Below are positions 54,272-64,000 of a DNA stretch of 64,000 nucleotides, piece by piece; position 1 is the first letter of the stretch, and each line of letters starts with the position of its first letter. The DNA is from Crocosphaera sp. GTDB taxonomy: Bacteria; Cyanobacteriota; Cyanobacteriia; Cyanobacteriales; Microcystaceae. The position numbers and the translations under genes were made by a program. Below the pieces are notes generated by a model. The model was not told where the DNA came from. It was given only the letters and a program-made list of their open reading frames with translations, and did not search any database. The stretch covers positions 1 through 64,000 of the forward strand of contig NZ_JASJEB010000012.1 of the NCBI RefSeq assembly GCF_030064895.1, in the 5' to 3' direction.

Positions 54272-56896
54272 ATGTCTTTCGTTGGCCTACATATACACAG
54301 TGATTATAGTTTACTCGATGGTGCGTCTCAATTAAAAGCTTTAATTGATCGTGCGGTAGAATTAGAAATGCCAGCGATCGCTTTAACAGATCATGGAGTC
54401 ATGTATGGGGCGATCGAATTAATTAAAGTCTGTCGAAATAAGAGTATTAAACCCATTATTGGTAATGAAATGTACGTTATTAATGGGGATATTGAAGAGA
54501 AGAAAAAGTATAAAAAATATCATCAAGTTGTCTTAGCTAAAAATACACAGGGTTATAAGAATTTAGTGAAATTAACCACACTTTCCCATCTAAACGGAAT
54601 GCAAGGAAAAGGTATTTTTGCCCGTCCTTGTATCAATAAAGAACTATTAGAAAAATATCACGAAGGTTTAATTGTTACCAGTGCTTGTTTAGGGGGAGAA
54701 ATACCTCAAAGAATTTTAGCAGGAGATTACAAAGAAGCAAAAGCAGTTGCTAAATGGTATCAAAAATTATTTAAAGATGACTTTTATTTAGAAATTCAAG
54801 ATCACGGTTCTGTTGAGGATAGAATTGTTAATACTGCTATTGCTAAAATTGCCCATGACTTAGGGATTAAAATTGTGGCGACTAACGACTCTCATTTTAT
54901 TTCTTGTTACGATGTAGAGGCACACGACGCATTATTATGTATTCAAACTGGTAAACTTATTACCGATGAAAAAAGACTTAGATATAGTGGCACAGAATAT
55001 TTAAAATCTGCTGATGAAATGCGGTTATTATTTCGGGATCATCTTACGGATGAGATTATAGAAGAAGCCATTAATAATACCTTAGAAGTTGCAGAAAAAG
55101 TTGAACCTTATAAAGATATTTTGGGAGAACCCCGTATCCCAGACTATCCTGTTCCTGCTGGACATAATGCCGATAGTTATGTAGAAGAAATAGCTTGGGA
55201 AGGATTATTAACTCGTTTAAAATGTCGCTCTCGTAGTGAAATTCCTGATGACTATCGGGAACGGTTAGAATACGAACTAAAAATGTTACAACGGATGGGT
55301 TTTTCTACATATTTTTTAGTAGTTTGGGACTATATTAAATATGCTAGAGATAACCGTATTCCCGTAGGGCCAGGAAGGGGTTCAGCAGCCGGCTCTTTAG
55401 TTGCTTATTGTTTAAAAATTACTAATATTGATCCAGTACATCACGGACTATTATTTGAAAGATTTCTGAACCCTGAAAGAAAATCGATGCCTGATGTTGA
55501 TACAGATTTTTGTATCGAAAGACGAGACGAAATGATTAAATATGTTACTAGAAAATATGGAGAAGCTAATGTTGCTCAGATTATTACCTTTAACCGCATG
55601 ACATCAAAAGCAGTGTTAAAAGATGTGGCCAGAGTATTAGATATTCCCTATGCTGAGTCAGATAAAATGACAAAAATGATCCCAGTTTCAAGAGGAAAAC
55701 CTGCTAAATTAAAAGTCATGGTTTCTGATGAAACACCAACCCCAGAATTTAAAGAAAGGTACGAAAATGATCCCGTTGTTCATCGTTGGGTTGATATGGC
55801 AATTCGTATCGAAGGAACTAATAAAACCTTTGGGGTTCATGCAGCAGGAGTCGTTATTTCTTCTGAACCTTTAGACCAAGTTGTTCCCTTACAAAAGAAT
55901 AATGATGGGGCAGTGATCACTCAATACTATATGGAAGATTTAGAGTCCTTGGGATTATTAAAAATGGACTTTTTAGGTTTAAGAAATTTAACCACAATTC
56001 AACGCACTGCTGATTTAATTAAACAAAATCAAGGGGTAGAATTAGACTTAGATCAACTGCCATTAGATGAAAAAAAAGCATTAGAAATTATTGCCAAAGG
56101 AACTGCAAAAAAACTACCGCCTGATGTACAAAAAACTCATAAACTATTAGAAAAAGGAGATTTGGAAGGCATATTTCAGTTAGAATCATCGGGAATGAAA
56201 CAGATTGTAAAAGATTTAAAACCATCGGGAATTGAAGATATTTCTTCTATTTTAGCTTTATATCGTCCCGGTCCTTTGGATGCCGGATTAATCCCTAAAT
56301 TTATTAACCGTAAACATGGAAAAGAAGCTATTGTTTATCAACATAAACTATTAGAACCCATCCTAAAAGAAACCTATGCAGTATTAGTTTATCAAGAACA
56401 AATTATGAAAATGGCGCAAGATTTAGCCGGTTATTCTTTAGGAGAAGCTGACTTATTGCGTCGGGCCATGGGTAAGAAGAAAATTGCAGAAATGACCAAA
56501 CATCGAGAAATTTTTATTGATGGTTCTACAAAAAATGGTGTTCCTCAAGCTATTGCAGAAGATTTATTCGAGCAAATGATTAAATTTGCCGAATATTGTT
56601 TAAGTTATGAAACTGAAATTTTAACCGTTGAATATGGACCCATGTGCATTGGGAAAATAGTAGAAGAAAACATCAATTGTACTGTTTATACAGTAGATAA
56701 AAATGGTTTTGTTTACACTCAACCTATAGTCCAATGGCATAATAGAGGAGAACAAGAAATATTTGAATATGTTCTAGAAGATGGTTCAAAAATTCGAGCA
56801 ACTAAAGACCATAAATTTATGACAACAGATGGTAGAATGTTACCCATTGATGAGATTTTTGAGAAAAATTTAGACCTTAAACAAGTTACTCTATAA
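54272..56896 (+). CDS. dnaE: DNA polymerase III alpha subunit, N-terminal half, with split intein N-fragment
   Basis: An 874-residue precursor (DnaE-N). It begins with the PHP domain ([20 protein letters not shown]), then the polymerase palm with [11 protein letters not shown] and the catalytic aspartates in PDVDTDF, and continues to [18 protein letters not shown]. At Cys776 (codon 56597-56599) the N-fragment of a split intein starts: [14 protein letters not shown], with block [12 protein letters not shown] and ending LDLKQVTL; it is 99 residues. A second gene elsewhere must encode the intein C-fragment plus DnaE-C; the two parts splice in trans to give the whole polymerase. This arrangement is characteristic of cyanobacteria. 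Confidence 0.97.
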   Translation: MSFVGLHIHSDYSLLDGASQLKALIDRAVELEMPAIALTDHGVMYGAIELIKVCRNKSIKPIIGNEMYVINGDIEEKKKYKKYHQVVLAKNTQGYKNLVKLTTLSHLNGMQGKGIFARPCINKELLEKYHEGLIVTSACLGGEIPQRILAGDYKEAKAVAKWYQKLFKDDFYLEIQDHGSVEDRIVNTAIAKIAHDLGIKIVATNDSHFISCYDVEAHDALLCIQTGKLITDEKRLRYSGTEYLKSADEMRLLFRDHLTDEIIEEAINNTLEVAEKVEPYKDILGEPRIPDYPVPAGHNADSYVEEIAWEGLLTRLKCRSRSEIPDDYRERLEYELKMLQRMGFSTYFLVVWDYIKYARDNRIPVGPGRGSAAGSLVAYCLKITNIDPVHHGLLFERFLNPERKSMPDVDTDFCIERRDEMIKYVTRKYGEANVAQIITFNRMTSKAVLKDVARVLDIPYAESDKMTKMIPVSRGKPAKLKVMVSDETPTPEFKERYENDPVVHRWVDMAIRIEGTNKTFGVHAAGVVISSEPLDQVVPLQKNNDGAVITQYYMEDLESLGLLKMDFLGLRNLTTIQRTADLIKQNQGVELDLDQLPLDEKKALEIIAKGTAKKLPPDVQKTHKLLEKGDLEGIFQLESSGMKQIVKDLKPSGIEDISSILALYRPGPLDAGLIPKFINRKHGKEAIVYQHKLLEPILKETYAVLVYQEQIMKMAQDLAGYSLGEADLLRRAMGKKKIAEMTKHREIFIDGSTKNGVPQAIAEDLFEQMIKFAEYCLSYETEILTVEYGPMCIGKIVEENINCTVYTVDKNGFVYTQPIVQWHNRGEQEIFEYVLEDGSKIRATKDHKFMTTDGRMLPIDEIFEKNLDLKQVTL
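56597..56893 (+). other. Split intein N-fragment (DnaE-N intein)
   Basis: 99 codons from Cys1 (CLSYETEIL) to the stop. The first residue is the nucleophile cysteine and the block B TxxH motif is TKDH. The PMCIGK stretch has Cys at position 17 where well-known homologs read LPIGK; it adds a second non-catalytic cysteine close to the active site. Otherwise the match to other cyanobacterial DnaE inteins is close. Confidence 0.95.
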
Positions 56897-56970
56897 ATAT
56901 TTTTTTTGGAAGTGTTTTTATCGCACTATCTATCATAGAGATTCTGAGTACCTCGGAATGACAATTAAAG

Positions 56971-58071
56971 TTATAAACTTATAGGTGATTCAAAAGAAAT
57001 AACAGGTTCATTAGTGGTAAATTTAAGTCCATGACTTATTAACTCATCAGCTATTTGTCTTTTCGATACTTCTACCATTCTTTCTCTTAATTCGATAGAA
57101 CTTTCAGTGGAACCCAAAATAAAAAATGTGATTCTCGCACGACTCAATTTCTTATTAGGATGTTCCAGAAAAATTGTACTTGATGTATCAGGTTCTACAC
57201 CAAAAAATGAGTTAATATATTTATTATTAATTTGCTTAACCAAAGATTTTTCATAGTCATTTAAAATATTATCAAAATCTAGATATATTAAGATCATAAC
57301 CTTTTTTCCTCGGGTCACATTTTCAATTTGCCACTCAGCCATTTTTGAGTTTGGGACAATAACAAGGGTATTTTTTCCCACTGTTCTAATTTTAGTTGAA
57401 CGTAACCCAATAGACTCAACTCTACCAAAGGTTTTATCATTATCTGGAAGGCGTATATATTCCCCTTGAATAAAAGGTTTGTCTAAAAAAATAATCACAG
57501 TTCCAAATAGTTGTTGTAAAGTATTCTGTGCTGCAAAACTAAGGGCTAAACCACTAATAGAAGCGCCAGCTAATAAACCAGTTAAGGGAACCCCGTATTG
57601 ATAAGCAAAAATAGACAATGAAATTAGACCAAATATAATATTAAAAATTGTTTCAAGAGCAAGAAGAATTTCTGTTGTATCTCCGCCAATTTTTCTAAAT
57701 AAATTGATTCCATATACTTTGATCAGTTCTTTAGAAATTCTCGAAAAAATCCAAATAATAAAAATAACAAAACTAAAATTAATTAAGAAATGAAGTAAAG
57801 TAGGTAATTTTTCATTTTCTTTTAACCAAAACCAAGAACAATAAATTAAAATCCAAGTTCCTACTCTGTTAATAATAATCTTATTTTCTCTAATTAAATT
57901 ATTATAAATAGTATGACGTTGCTGAGAAGGAAAAAACCATAAACCTAGAGAAAATAATCTAGTTATAGATTGACCAATTATTACAGATAACATAACCAAC
58001 AGACAAAAGATTGCCAACTGAAAAAAACCAGAAGTCACTAAAAATTCATAGATGGACTGAATGATTTTCAT
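56971..58071 (-). CDS. MscS-type mechanosensitive channel (copy 1)
   Basis: A 366-residue membrane protein with four to five helices in the first half and the conserved MscS pore and beta domain: GLLAGASISGLALSFAAQNTLQQLFGTVIIFLDKPFIQGEYIRLP, then VESIGLRSTKIRTVGKNTLVIVPNS, and a helical alpha/beta end. It should open under membrane tension and release solutes on osmotic downshift. A close paralog is encoded 20 bases upstream on the same strand, so the two are likely one transcript. Confidence 0.87.
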   Translation of the reverse strand: MKIIQSIYEFLVTSGFFQLAIFCLLVMLSVIIGQSITRLFSLGLWFFPSQQRHTIYNNLIRENKIIINRVGTWILIYCSWFWLKENEKLPTLLHFLINFSFVIFIIWIFSRISKELIKVYGINLFRKIGGDTTEILLALETIFNIIFGLISLSIFAYQYGVPLTGLLAGASISGLALSFAAQNTLQQLFGTVIIFLDKPFIQGEYIRLPDNDKTFGRVESIGLRSTKIRTVGKNTLVIVPNSKMAEWQIENVTRGKKVMILIYLDFDNILNDYEKSLVKQINNKYINSFFGVEPDTSSTIFLEHPNKKLSRARITFFILGSTESSIELRERMVEVSKRQIADELISHGLKFTTNEPVISFESPISL

Positions 58072-58091
58072 AACTATTTTATGAAATTATT

Positions 58092-59180
58092 TTATATAGA
58101 AATTTCTGAATTAATAAAAATACTATCAATAATTTTGTGATTAATACCATGTTCTAATAATTGATGACGAATATTTTCTCCAATAATTTTTATTATTTGG
58201 ATACGAAAATCTCCGGGGTTTTTATCTTTCAATGGCATAAAATATTTAATTTGAGCTTGAGTTATTTTCTCATTTTTGTCATTAATAATATCTTCAAAAT
58301 CAACATGAATATTCCGAGATTCTACTTCATTTTTAAGACTAGATTCAGTAATTAATTGACTAACAAAAGATTTTTTACTATCAGATAAACATTCAAAAAA
58401 GCTCATTTTAATAACATTAATTAGCTTACTAGCCCCTGTAAAATTTTCGATATTAATTTGAGTTAAATAGTTATTGGGAACAACCATTAATGTACCCTTT
58501 CCAGAAGTACGAATTTTTGTAGAACGTAATCCCATAGACTCAACTTTCCCAAAAGTTCCATCTGGTAAACCGATATAATCACTAACCACAAAAGGACGAT
58601 CCAAATAGAGAACAATTCCTCCTAATAATTGTTCCAATGTTTTTTGAGCAGCAAAAGCGATCGCAACACCACTAATTCCTAAACTAGCAATTAAACCAAA
58701 TATATTAATTTCATGAGCTTGGGAAAAAATGGTAATAATAATAAATAAAAATACAAAAAAAGTTAATCCTTTAGCAACAATTAGTAAATCACTATTTAAC
58801 TTTTGTCCATTTTGAGTAATCTTAGTCAGATAAATAGTAAAAAAACGCTCAATTAAACGATAACCTATCCAACTAATTACCAGAGACACCGATACACCTA
58901 TGGGAAACTCAATAATATTAATTGATTGGAGTTTAGGGACTAAACCATGAGTCACTAATAAAATAATATCAGCTAATAACAAAAGAATAATTGACTGTAA
59001 TAAAGCTTGATCTGGATTAATTATTCGTTGGTAAATCTCTTGAGTTTCCGCAGTAGCTATACTCTCTCGGAAACTCACTAATAAACGGAGTATTTGGGGC
59101 AAGGCAATGATTACAAGAATAATCGCTAAACCCACAGGAATTATCGGCCAATTAGTCAATATTTTCTCAAAATTAAACAT
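58092..59180 (-). CDS. MscS-type mechanosensitive channel (copy 2)
   Basis: A 362-residue paralog of the next gene with the same plan: helices in residues 15-195, the pore helix GLIASLGISGVAIAFAAQKTLEQLLGGIVLYLDRPFVVSDYIGLP and the beta domain VESMGLRSTKIRTSGKGTLMVVPNN. The pore sequence and the loop GDFRIQIIKIIGEN differ enough to allow different gating or hetero-heptamers. It is the first gene of the pair. In salt-loving unicellular cyanobacteria several MscS copies are common. Confidence 0.87.
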   Translation of the reverse strand: MFNFEKILTNWPIIPVGLAIILVIIALPQILRLLVSFRESIATAETQEIYQRIINPDQALLQSIILLLLADIILLVTHGLVPKLQSINIIEFPIGVSVSLVISWIGYRLIERFFTIYLTKITQNGQKLNSDLLIVAKGLTFFVFLFIIITIFSQAHEINIFGLIASLGISGVAIAFAAQKTLEQLLGGIVLYLDRPFVVSDYIGLPDGTFGKVESMGLRSTKIRTSGKGTLMVVPNNYLTQINIENFTGASKLINVIKMSFFECLSDSKKSFVSQLITESSLKNEVESRNIHVDFEDIINDKNEKITQAQIKYFMPLKDKNPGDFRIQIIKIIGENIRHQLLEHGINHKIIDSIFINSEISI

Positions 59181-59264
59181 AACCCCATACCCAAATTATC
59201 TTTAGGAAAAACATTAATTAAAATGTTTCTATTGATAGTACACAAATTAAAGTAAAAAATAGCT

Positions 59265-60674
59265 TTAATGGTTAACAGAAGATGGAATAGACAATGAAAA
59301 ATTATTGGCTTTTTCTAACTGAGAAGCTAAACGAATTAAAGTTAACTCATCAGCAGGTTTTCCTACTAATTGAACTCCCACCGGCAAACCCTTTTCATCC
59401 TGTGCCATTGGTAAAGTCATTGCCGGTAAACCACTAGCATTAAAAGCAGGACAGGGCGCAATCCAATTCATAATTTTGTCTAAAGTTTCTTCCGGTGATA
59501 AATGGGCCCATTGTCCAACTTTAATCGGTTGATGTAAATATACAGGTAAAAGTAAGACATCAAAATCTTCAAAAAAAGCCACTAATTGACGGGAAAAAAT
59601 CTGTATTTTATGAACAGCTTGTAGATATTCTCCTGCACTTAACCCTTGTTCATGAAACCAATTATTCAAAGGACTCAATAGATTTGAAGGCACTCCCGAT
59701 GCTCCAATACCCGATTGCCAAATCTTGACAAATGGATCAATTAATTCCTCCACTGATGGACATTTAATTTCTAAAGAATGACCCAAAGACTCTAATAAAT
59801 TAGCAGTTTTTTCTACTGTTTCTTTAACAATGGTTTCGCTGTTTGTAAAAGGAGGAATATGATCACAAAAAGCAATTTTTAAAGAACGAGACTCTTGTTT
59901 TGTTGCCTCTAAAAAAGAGATTTCAGGAGACGGCAACCAGTAGGGATCACCAGGAATATAACCCGACATAACATCTAATAAAGCTGCTGCATCAGCCACC
60001 GTACGAGCTAAAGGACCGTTACTAGAAATCCCACTTTGATAGTCTCCCACCGGCGCATTAGATATCCTTCCTCGGGTCGGTTTTATCCCCACTAATCCAC
60101 AACAAGCAGCCGGACCACGAACCGAACCCCCACCATCAGAACCTTGGGCAATGGGACACAAAGCAGCCGCCACAGCAGCAGCAGCCCCTCCACTCGATCC
60201 CCCTGGCGTATAGTCTAAATGCCAAGGGTTACGGGCAGGAGAAAAGCCTGGAGGTTCCGTGTATGGAAATGACCCCAGTTGAGAGGTTGCAGTCTTCCCT
60301 AAAATGATAAACCCTGCTTCTTTCATCTGCATTGTCACCCCGTCATCATAACTAGCAATATCCTCCTTAAGGGCAGCCACACCGTAACTTAAAGGCATCC
60401 CTGCCACTGCGTTTAGGTCTTTAATAGCAGTGGGAACACCAAAAAAAGGAGGCAGACTATTGGGATCAGATGTCTTAATTAATTGTTCAGTTTTCTCTTT
60501 GGCCTCTTGGAACGCCGTTTCAGCAGCAACATGGAAAAAACTGCCCAGTTGGGGGTTATATTTTTCGATTCTTTTTAGATATAGTTGGGTTAATTCTAGA
60601 GGAGAAATGCTGCGATCGCGGATTAATTGCGCTAAGTCTAACGCAGGAGTAAAGGCTAAATCAAGGGAGTCCAT
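59265..60674 (-). CDS. Amidase (amidase-signature family)
   Basis: A 469-residue hydrolase of the GatA/amidase-signature family. The catalytic triad is visible: Lys85 in VPTAIKDLN, cis-Ser160 in YTPGGSSGGAAA, and the nucleophile Ser184 in GSDGGGSVRGPAA. The gly/ser-rich core (residues 150-200) is complete. No GatB or GatC gene is nearby and it lacks GatA's typical C-terminal tail, so it is more likely a free-standing amidase acting on small amides than the tRNA amidotransferase. Substrate unknown. Confidence 0.85.
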   Translation of the reverse strand: MDSLDLAFTPALDLAQLIRDRSISPLELTQLYLKRIEKYNPQLGSFFHVAAETAFQEAKEKTEQLIKTSDPNSLPPFFGVPTAIKDLNAVAGMPLSYGVAALKEDIASYDDGVTMQMKEAGFIILGKTATSQLGSFPYTEPPGFSPARNPWHLDYTPGGSSGGAAAAVAAALCPIAQGSDGGGSVRGPAACCGLVGIKPTRGRISNAPVGDYQSGISSNGPLARTVADAAALLDVMSGYIPGDPYWLPSPEISFLEATKQESRSLKIAFCDHIPPFTNSETIVKETVEKTANLLESLGHSLEIKCPSVEELIDPFVKIWQSGIGASGVPSNLLSPLNNWFHEQGLSAGEYLQAVHKIQIFSRQLVAFFEDFDVLLLPVYLHQPIKVGQWAHLSPEETLDKIMNWIAPCPAFNASGLPAMTLPMAQDEKGLPVGVQLVGKPADELTLIRLASQLEKANNFSLSIPSSVNH

Positions 60675-60905
60675 GGCAATAAATGGTATTTAATTTGGGT
60701 TGTTAAAAATAGGGAGATTATTTTTTGTCATTATAAGGTTGACATAATTTAATCTATCATGTTAGCTTGTGATTTAGCTGGCCAACTTTAATTAAAGGAT
60801 AGAATGATTTAGTAATCATTAATTAAAAATATATAAGTTGACTTAATCCTTGTTTTTTGTTTTTAACCTCATTCAGTAATCCTTTTAGCTATTTATAGAA
60901 ATTTG

Positions 60906-62291
60906 ATGACTAATTTAGAGCAGTGGCGCGAAAAAAATCTCTCCTACTATAAAGACATTGAGGAGTTGTATCAATTTTTTGTGCAACCGAAATCCGATGT
61001 TTTAGAGATTGGTTCAGGAACAGGTCATTTACTCAACTCAGTAACACCTGATATGGGAGTAGGAATTGATAGTAATTCCTTAATGGTAGAGTTATCAGAG
61101 AAAAAGTTTCCTGACTTAAAATTATTAGTGGAAGAAGCCGAAGTATTTCAACCTGATCAGGAATTTGATTATATTTTAATGGCTAATACTATTAGTTATT
61201 TAGATAATATTCAAAAAGCTTTATTGAATGTTAGAAAAGCCTGTAAGCCTTCTACTAAAGTTATTCTAACCTACCATAATCCTGCTTGGGAATTAATTTT
61301 GAGGTTGGCAACCTTATTAAAGCAAAGAATGCCCATTGACAACCTCAACTGGTTAAGTTATGGAGATATTGAAAATCTCCTGGATCTTGAAGGATTAGAA
61401 GTTATTGGCAGAGGAAAACGGATGTTACTGCCGAAGAAAATACCATTATTATATCAGTTATTTAATAAATATTTAGCTCCTTTACCCATTATTAATGATC
61501 TTTGTTTAACCGAATATGTTATTGCTAGAGTCCAGACAGATTTAAGTCAAGCACAAGAGAACATACAAAATAGTACCTGTTCCGTGATAGTTCCTGCTAG
61601 AAACGAAGCAGGAAATATCGAAAGTTGTGTAACTCGAATGCCCCGTTTAGGAAAACATACCGAAATCATTTTTATTGAAGGTAATTCCAGTGACAATACT
61701 TGGGAAGAAATTAAGCGAGTTCAAGCTAAGTATGGCGAGGAATGGGACATAAAAATTGCTCAACAAAAAGCTAAAGGAAAAGGAGATGCAGTTCGTCAAG
61801 GTTTTGCCATGGCCACTGGCGATATTTTGATTATTTTAGATTCAGATTTAACCGTTAGACCTGAAGATTTAGTTTACTTTTTTGAAGCAGTCGCATCAGG
61901 TCGCTGTGAATTTGCCAATGGTTGTCGTTTAGTTTATCCTCTCAGTGATGAAGCGATGCCTTGGTTAAACCGTATGGCAAACCGCTTTTTTGCTTGGTTA
62001 CTTTCCTATCTTTTAAATACAGAAATTAAAGACTCTTTATGTGGAACTAAGGTATTGTCTAGAGAAAATTATTTACGCATTGCAGAAAACCGTTCCTATT
62101 TTGGAGAATTTGATCCCTTTGGAGATTTTGACTTATTATTCGGAGCTGCAAAACTAGGTTTAAAAATCAAAGATATCCCAGTGAGATATGATCCCAGAAC
62201 CTATGGAAGTTCCAATATTCAGCATTTTAAAGAAGGCTTAGTTTTATTAAAAATGTGTCTGTATGCAGCGAAGAAAATCAAATTTCGTTAA
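60906..62291 (+). CDS. Fusion of SAM methyltransferase and GT2 glycosyltransferase
   Basis: A 461-residue two-domain protein. Residues 1-195 are a class I methyltransferase (SDVLEIGSGTGHLLNSV near residue 34, then EFDYILMANTISYLDNIQKAL). Residues 223-461 are a GT2 fold with CSVIVPARNEAGNIESC, the DSDLT metal-binding segment and SLCGTKVLSRENYLRI near the end, as in dolichol-phosphate-mannose-synthase-like enzymes. It probably decorates a lipid-linked sugar and methylates it or a partner. The ATG at 60906 is used; a TTG lies directly before it. Three genes on the same strand follow or belong to the same glycan locus. Confidence 0.82.
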   Translation: MTNLEQWREKNLSYYKDIEELYQFFVQPKSDVLEIGSGTGHLLNSVTPDMGVGIDSNSLMVELSEKKFPDLKLLVEEAEVFQPDQEFDYILMANTISYLDNIQKALLNVRKACKPSTKVILTYHNPAWELILRLATLLKQRMPIDNLNWLSYGDIENLLDLEGLEVIGRGKRMLLPKKIPLLYQLFNKYLAPLPIINDLCLTEYVIARVQTDLSQAQENIQNSTCSVIVPARNEAGNIESCVTRMPRLGKHTEIIFIEGNSSDNTWEEIKRVQAKYGEEWDIKIAQQKAKGKGDAVRQGFAMATGDILIILDSDLTVRPEDLVYFFEAVASGRCEFANGCRLVYPLSDEAMPWLNRMANRFFAWLLSYLLNTEIKDSLCGTKVLSRENYLRIAENRSYFGEFDPFGDFDLLFGAAKLGLKIKDIPVRYDPRTYGSSNIQHFKEGLVLLKMCLYAAKKIKFR

Positions 62292-62355
62292 TTAATTCAC
62301 TTTCCTGTGTAGCCGTTTATTTAGGAATTTATGAACCAGAAATCATAAGATTAAA

Positions 62356-63177
62356 ATGATACAATTTTTTCAAAAAATATTGCTATTGATTTATAGTATT
62401 GTTAACAAAACAGGTCTTCTCGAAACCCCTTGGTTCAAAAAAATTTTTAGATATTGTTACTTTTTATATAAAAAATATTTTGAAGATCCTTTTTTTGGAC
62501 TTACCCAGAAATATCCTGATATTTTTCAAGGAGGACACATACTAGATATTGGAGCTAATATTGGCTATACGGCGACGATTTTTTCTGATATCATGAGATC
62601 GGAATTTCGAGTATATGCCTTTGAGCCTGATAAAACTAATTTTTTGACACTACGAGAAACTATAAAATACCATGGGTGTATAGAAAAAATTATTCCCATT
62701 CAAGCTGCCGTGGGAGAAACAAAAGGAAACATAGAATTATGGCATAATGACAATCATCATGCTGATCATAGAATAGCTACCAAACAATACCAAAAAACGG
62801 GCGTTGATCTTATGCAATTGACTAAAGTTGCCTTATGGTCTGTAGATAGTTTTGTTGAAGAAGAACTGAATAATGAAGCCATCAAATTTATCAAAATTGA
62901 TGTTCAAGGGTACGAATTTCCTGTTTGTTCAGGAATGGAAAGGACATTGAATAATAATCCTGATGCTGTAATTGTTCTAGAATATATGCCAGAAAGTATG
63001 ACTGAGTTAGGGTTTACACCAGAAGCAATTTTTGGCTATTTTGAACAAAGAGAATATTTAATGTATATCCTGCATCAAAAAGGAAATCTCGAAAAAGCCA
63101 GGAGTGGTGTTATCAACGACTTAGTTAAAAAACGAGGTTATATCGATTTAGTATTTAGTAAAACTAGCTTACAATAA
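62356..63177 (+). CDS. FkbM-family methyltransferase
   Basis: A 273-residue methyltransferase of the FkbM group that usually methylates sugar hydroxyls in glycans and glycolipids. The SAM loop is HILDIGANIGYTATIFS near residue 70 and the later acidic motif IKFIKIDVQGYEFPV near residue 178. A short hydrophobic stretch at the N-terminus (FQKILLLIYSIV) may be a membrane contact. It follows the fusion gene by 64 bases on the same strand and likely works in the same pathway. Confidence 0.85.
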   Translation: MIQFFQKILLLIYSIVNKTGLLETPWFKKIFRYCYFLYKKYFEDPFFGLTQKYPDIFQGGHILDIGANIGYTATIFSDIMRSEFRVYAFEPDKTNFLTLRETIKYHGCIEKIIPIQAAVGETKGNIELWHNDNHHADHRIATKQYQKTGVDLMQLTKVALWSVDSFVEEELNNEAIKFIKIDVQGYEFPVCSGMERTLNNNPDAVIVLEYMPESMTELGFTPEAIFGYFEQREYLMYILHQKGNLEKARSGVINDLVKKRGYIDLVFSKTSLQ

Positions 63178-63208
63178 GTGTTAATTATCTGCCACAGATT
63201 ATGGAACT

Positions 63209-64000
63209 ATGAATTTACTAAAATCAGACAAAACACTCCCTATTTTTTCTCAATCATGGCTCTATACCATAGGAATTTTTCTCATTGGATTAACCCTGTA
63301 TTTTTCCATTCTAAGCATTGGTATTCCCGATAAACTTGTTTTTCGTTTGTTGACTTCTGACCCAACCATTCTTTCCTTTGTAATACTAAGCCTATTATAT
63401 TTTGCCTATCGTCCTTCGGGTTGGTTAGGGACATTGACCAGTTTTACTGCTACCTTAACCCTATTTGCCACCCAATTATCAGGGTTCTGGCGTAGTGGAA
63501 TCAATTTAACTGCCTACATGATGTCAGGTTTATTAACCATGACGGATACAACAGACTATTATAATAGTGCTTTGAAACTATTAGAAGGAGGAACTTTTGG
63601 TGCAGTCTCCTCTTGGCGGCCTTTAGCCCATGGGGTTTTAGCCACTTTACTAGGGTTAACTCAACAAAACCTACAACTTACCATTGCTTTGTTAGTTTTA
63701 ATGGTTGCGATCACCTCTTTTATTTTAGCGCGTGAAATACAGCAAACCCAAGGAACTGGACCAGCAGTAGTTTTAATAGTAATCATATTTTTATATTATC
63801 GAGTTTACCTTGGTACACCTTCGACAGAAGGCTGGGGCGTAATATTAGGAATGGTTGCTTTAGCCTCCCTATGGCGTGGAGTTTGCAATTCTCAAAGTCA
63901 GCTTTATTTATTGGGAATTTTTCTGTTGACATTAGCTTTAAATACTCGTGCAGGTGCTTTTTTTGTTTTACCTGGCTTAATTTTATGGGGTAGCTGGTTT
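63209..64000 (+). CDS. Polytopic membrane protein, incomplete at the window end
   Basis: From the ATG at 63209 (MNLLKSDKTLPIFSQSWLY) the frame stays open to the last base, giving 264 residues so far. It holds about seven hydrophobic segments, from residue 16 onward (WLYTIGIFLIGLTLYFS). A loop with TDTTDYYNSALKLLEGGTFGAVSSWRPLAHGVLATLLGLTQ is polar. The pattern resembles glycosyltransferase-C type or lipid-linked-sugar proteins of unknown reaction. It follows FkbM by 31 bases on the same strand and belongs to the glycan locus. Its end and full family are beyond the window. Confidence 0.75.
   Translation, partial: MNLLKSDKTLPIFSQSWLYTIGIFLIGLTLYFSILSIGIPDKLVFRLLTSDPTILSFVILSLLYFAYRPSGWLGTLTSFTATLTLFATQLSGFWRSGINLTAYMMSGLLTMTDTTDYYNSALKLLEGGTFGAVSSWRPLAHGVLATLLGLTQQNLQLTIALLVLMVAITSFILAREIQQTQGTGPAVVLIVIIFLYYRVYLGTPSTEGWGVILGMVALASLWRGVCNSQSQLYLLGIFLLTLALNTRAGAFFVLPGLILWGSWF

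Noticed and set aside
60903-60905. TTG as start of the fusion gene
   Set aside because: An ATG follows directly in frame; the extra residue adds nothing.

Overview
The window is about 64 kb of an AT-rich unicellular cyanobacterial chromosome, most like Crocosphaera/Cyanothece. Evidence: many HIP1 octamers (GCGATCGC) inside and between genes; a high-light-inducible protein; the NDH-1 maturation factor CRR6; a group 3 sigma factor of SigF type; a PEP-CTERM surface protein; and a dnaE gene that ends in a naturally split intein. No rRNA, tRNA or CRISPR was recognised.

Layout. 0.4-11.9 kb holds core metabolism and regulation: Amt, two PLP aminotransferases, an EcsC-like membrane protein, an MnmD-like tRNA methyltransferase, a WD40 protein with a DUF3288 protein, a small Hli protein, a BI-1-like membrane protein and SigF. 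12.3-22.6 kb holds a nucleotidyltransferase/phosphomannomutase-like fusion, a rhomboid protease, PurE, NagA, a pentapeptide-repeat protein and a carotenoid-desaturase-like flavoprotein. 22.6-27.6 kb carries all four parts of a MacAB-TolC-like exporter, each on the strand opposite to its neighbour. 28.0-34.6 kb is the accessory-looking part: a STAND-like AAA ATPase, two paralogous TPR plus periplasmic-binding proteins (one broken), a lipoprotein gene broken by a one-base frameshift, and on the other strand a small RHH-like protein with a two-helix membrane protein. 34.7-47.7 kb holds a methyltransferase and HAD hydrolase pair, a Ca2+/H+ exchanger, an O-antigen-type ABC permease, GltX, a glycosyltransferase, TPR, SGNH and DsbA-like exported proteins, CRR6, a PEP-CTERM protein and an amino-acid-binding lipoprotein. 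47.9-53.8 kb holds a CPA1 antiporter and an efflux group (two FUSC-like membrane proteins and an NHLP-type HlyD protein) interrupted on the other strand by a decaying HigB/HigA module. 54.3-64 kb holds DnaE-N, two MscS channels, an amidase, and the start of a glycan locus (methyltransferase-GT2 fusion, FkbM methyltransferase, a polytopic membrane protein running off the window).

Between genes there is a rich small-repeat layer: at least six heptanucleotide tandem arrays, three short inverted-repeat elements with TA-flanked TAGC...GCTA ends, two dispersed hairpin families, and a 48-bp array of TTGCGCAA palindromes upstream of the amino-acid-binding protein. One MITE-like element sits inside that 48-bp array, so the insertion and its TA duplication can be read directly. 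Coding calls rest on reading the proteins by eye; no database search was run.
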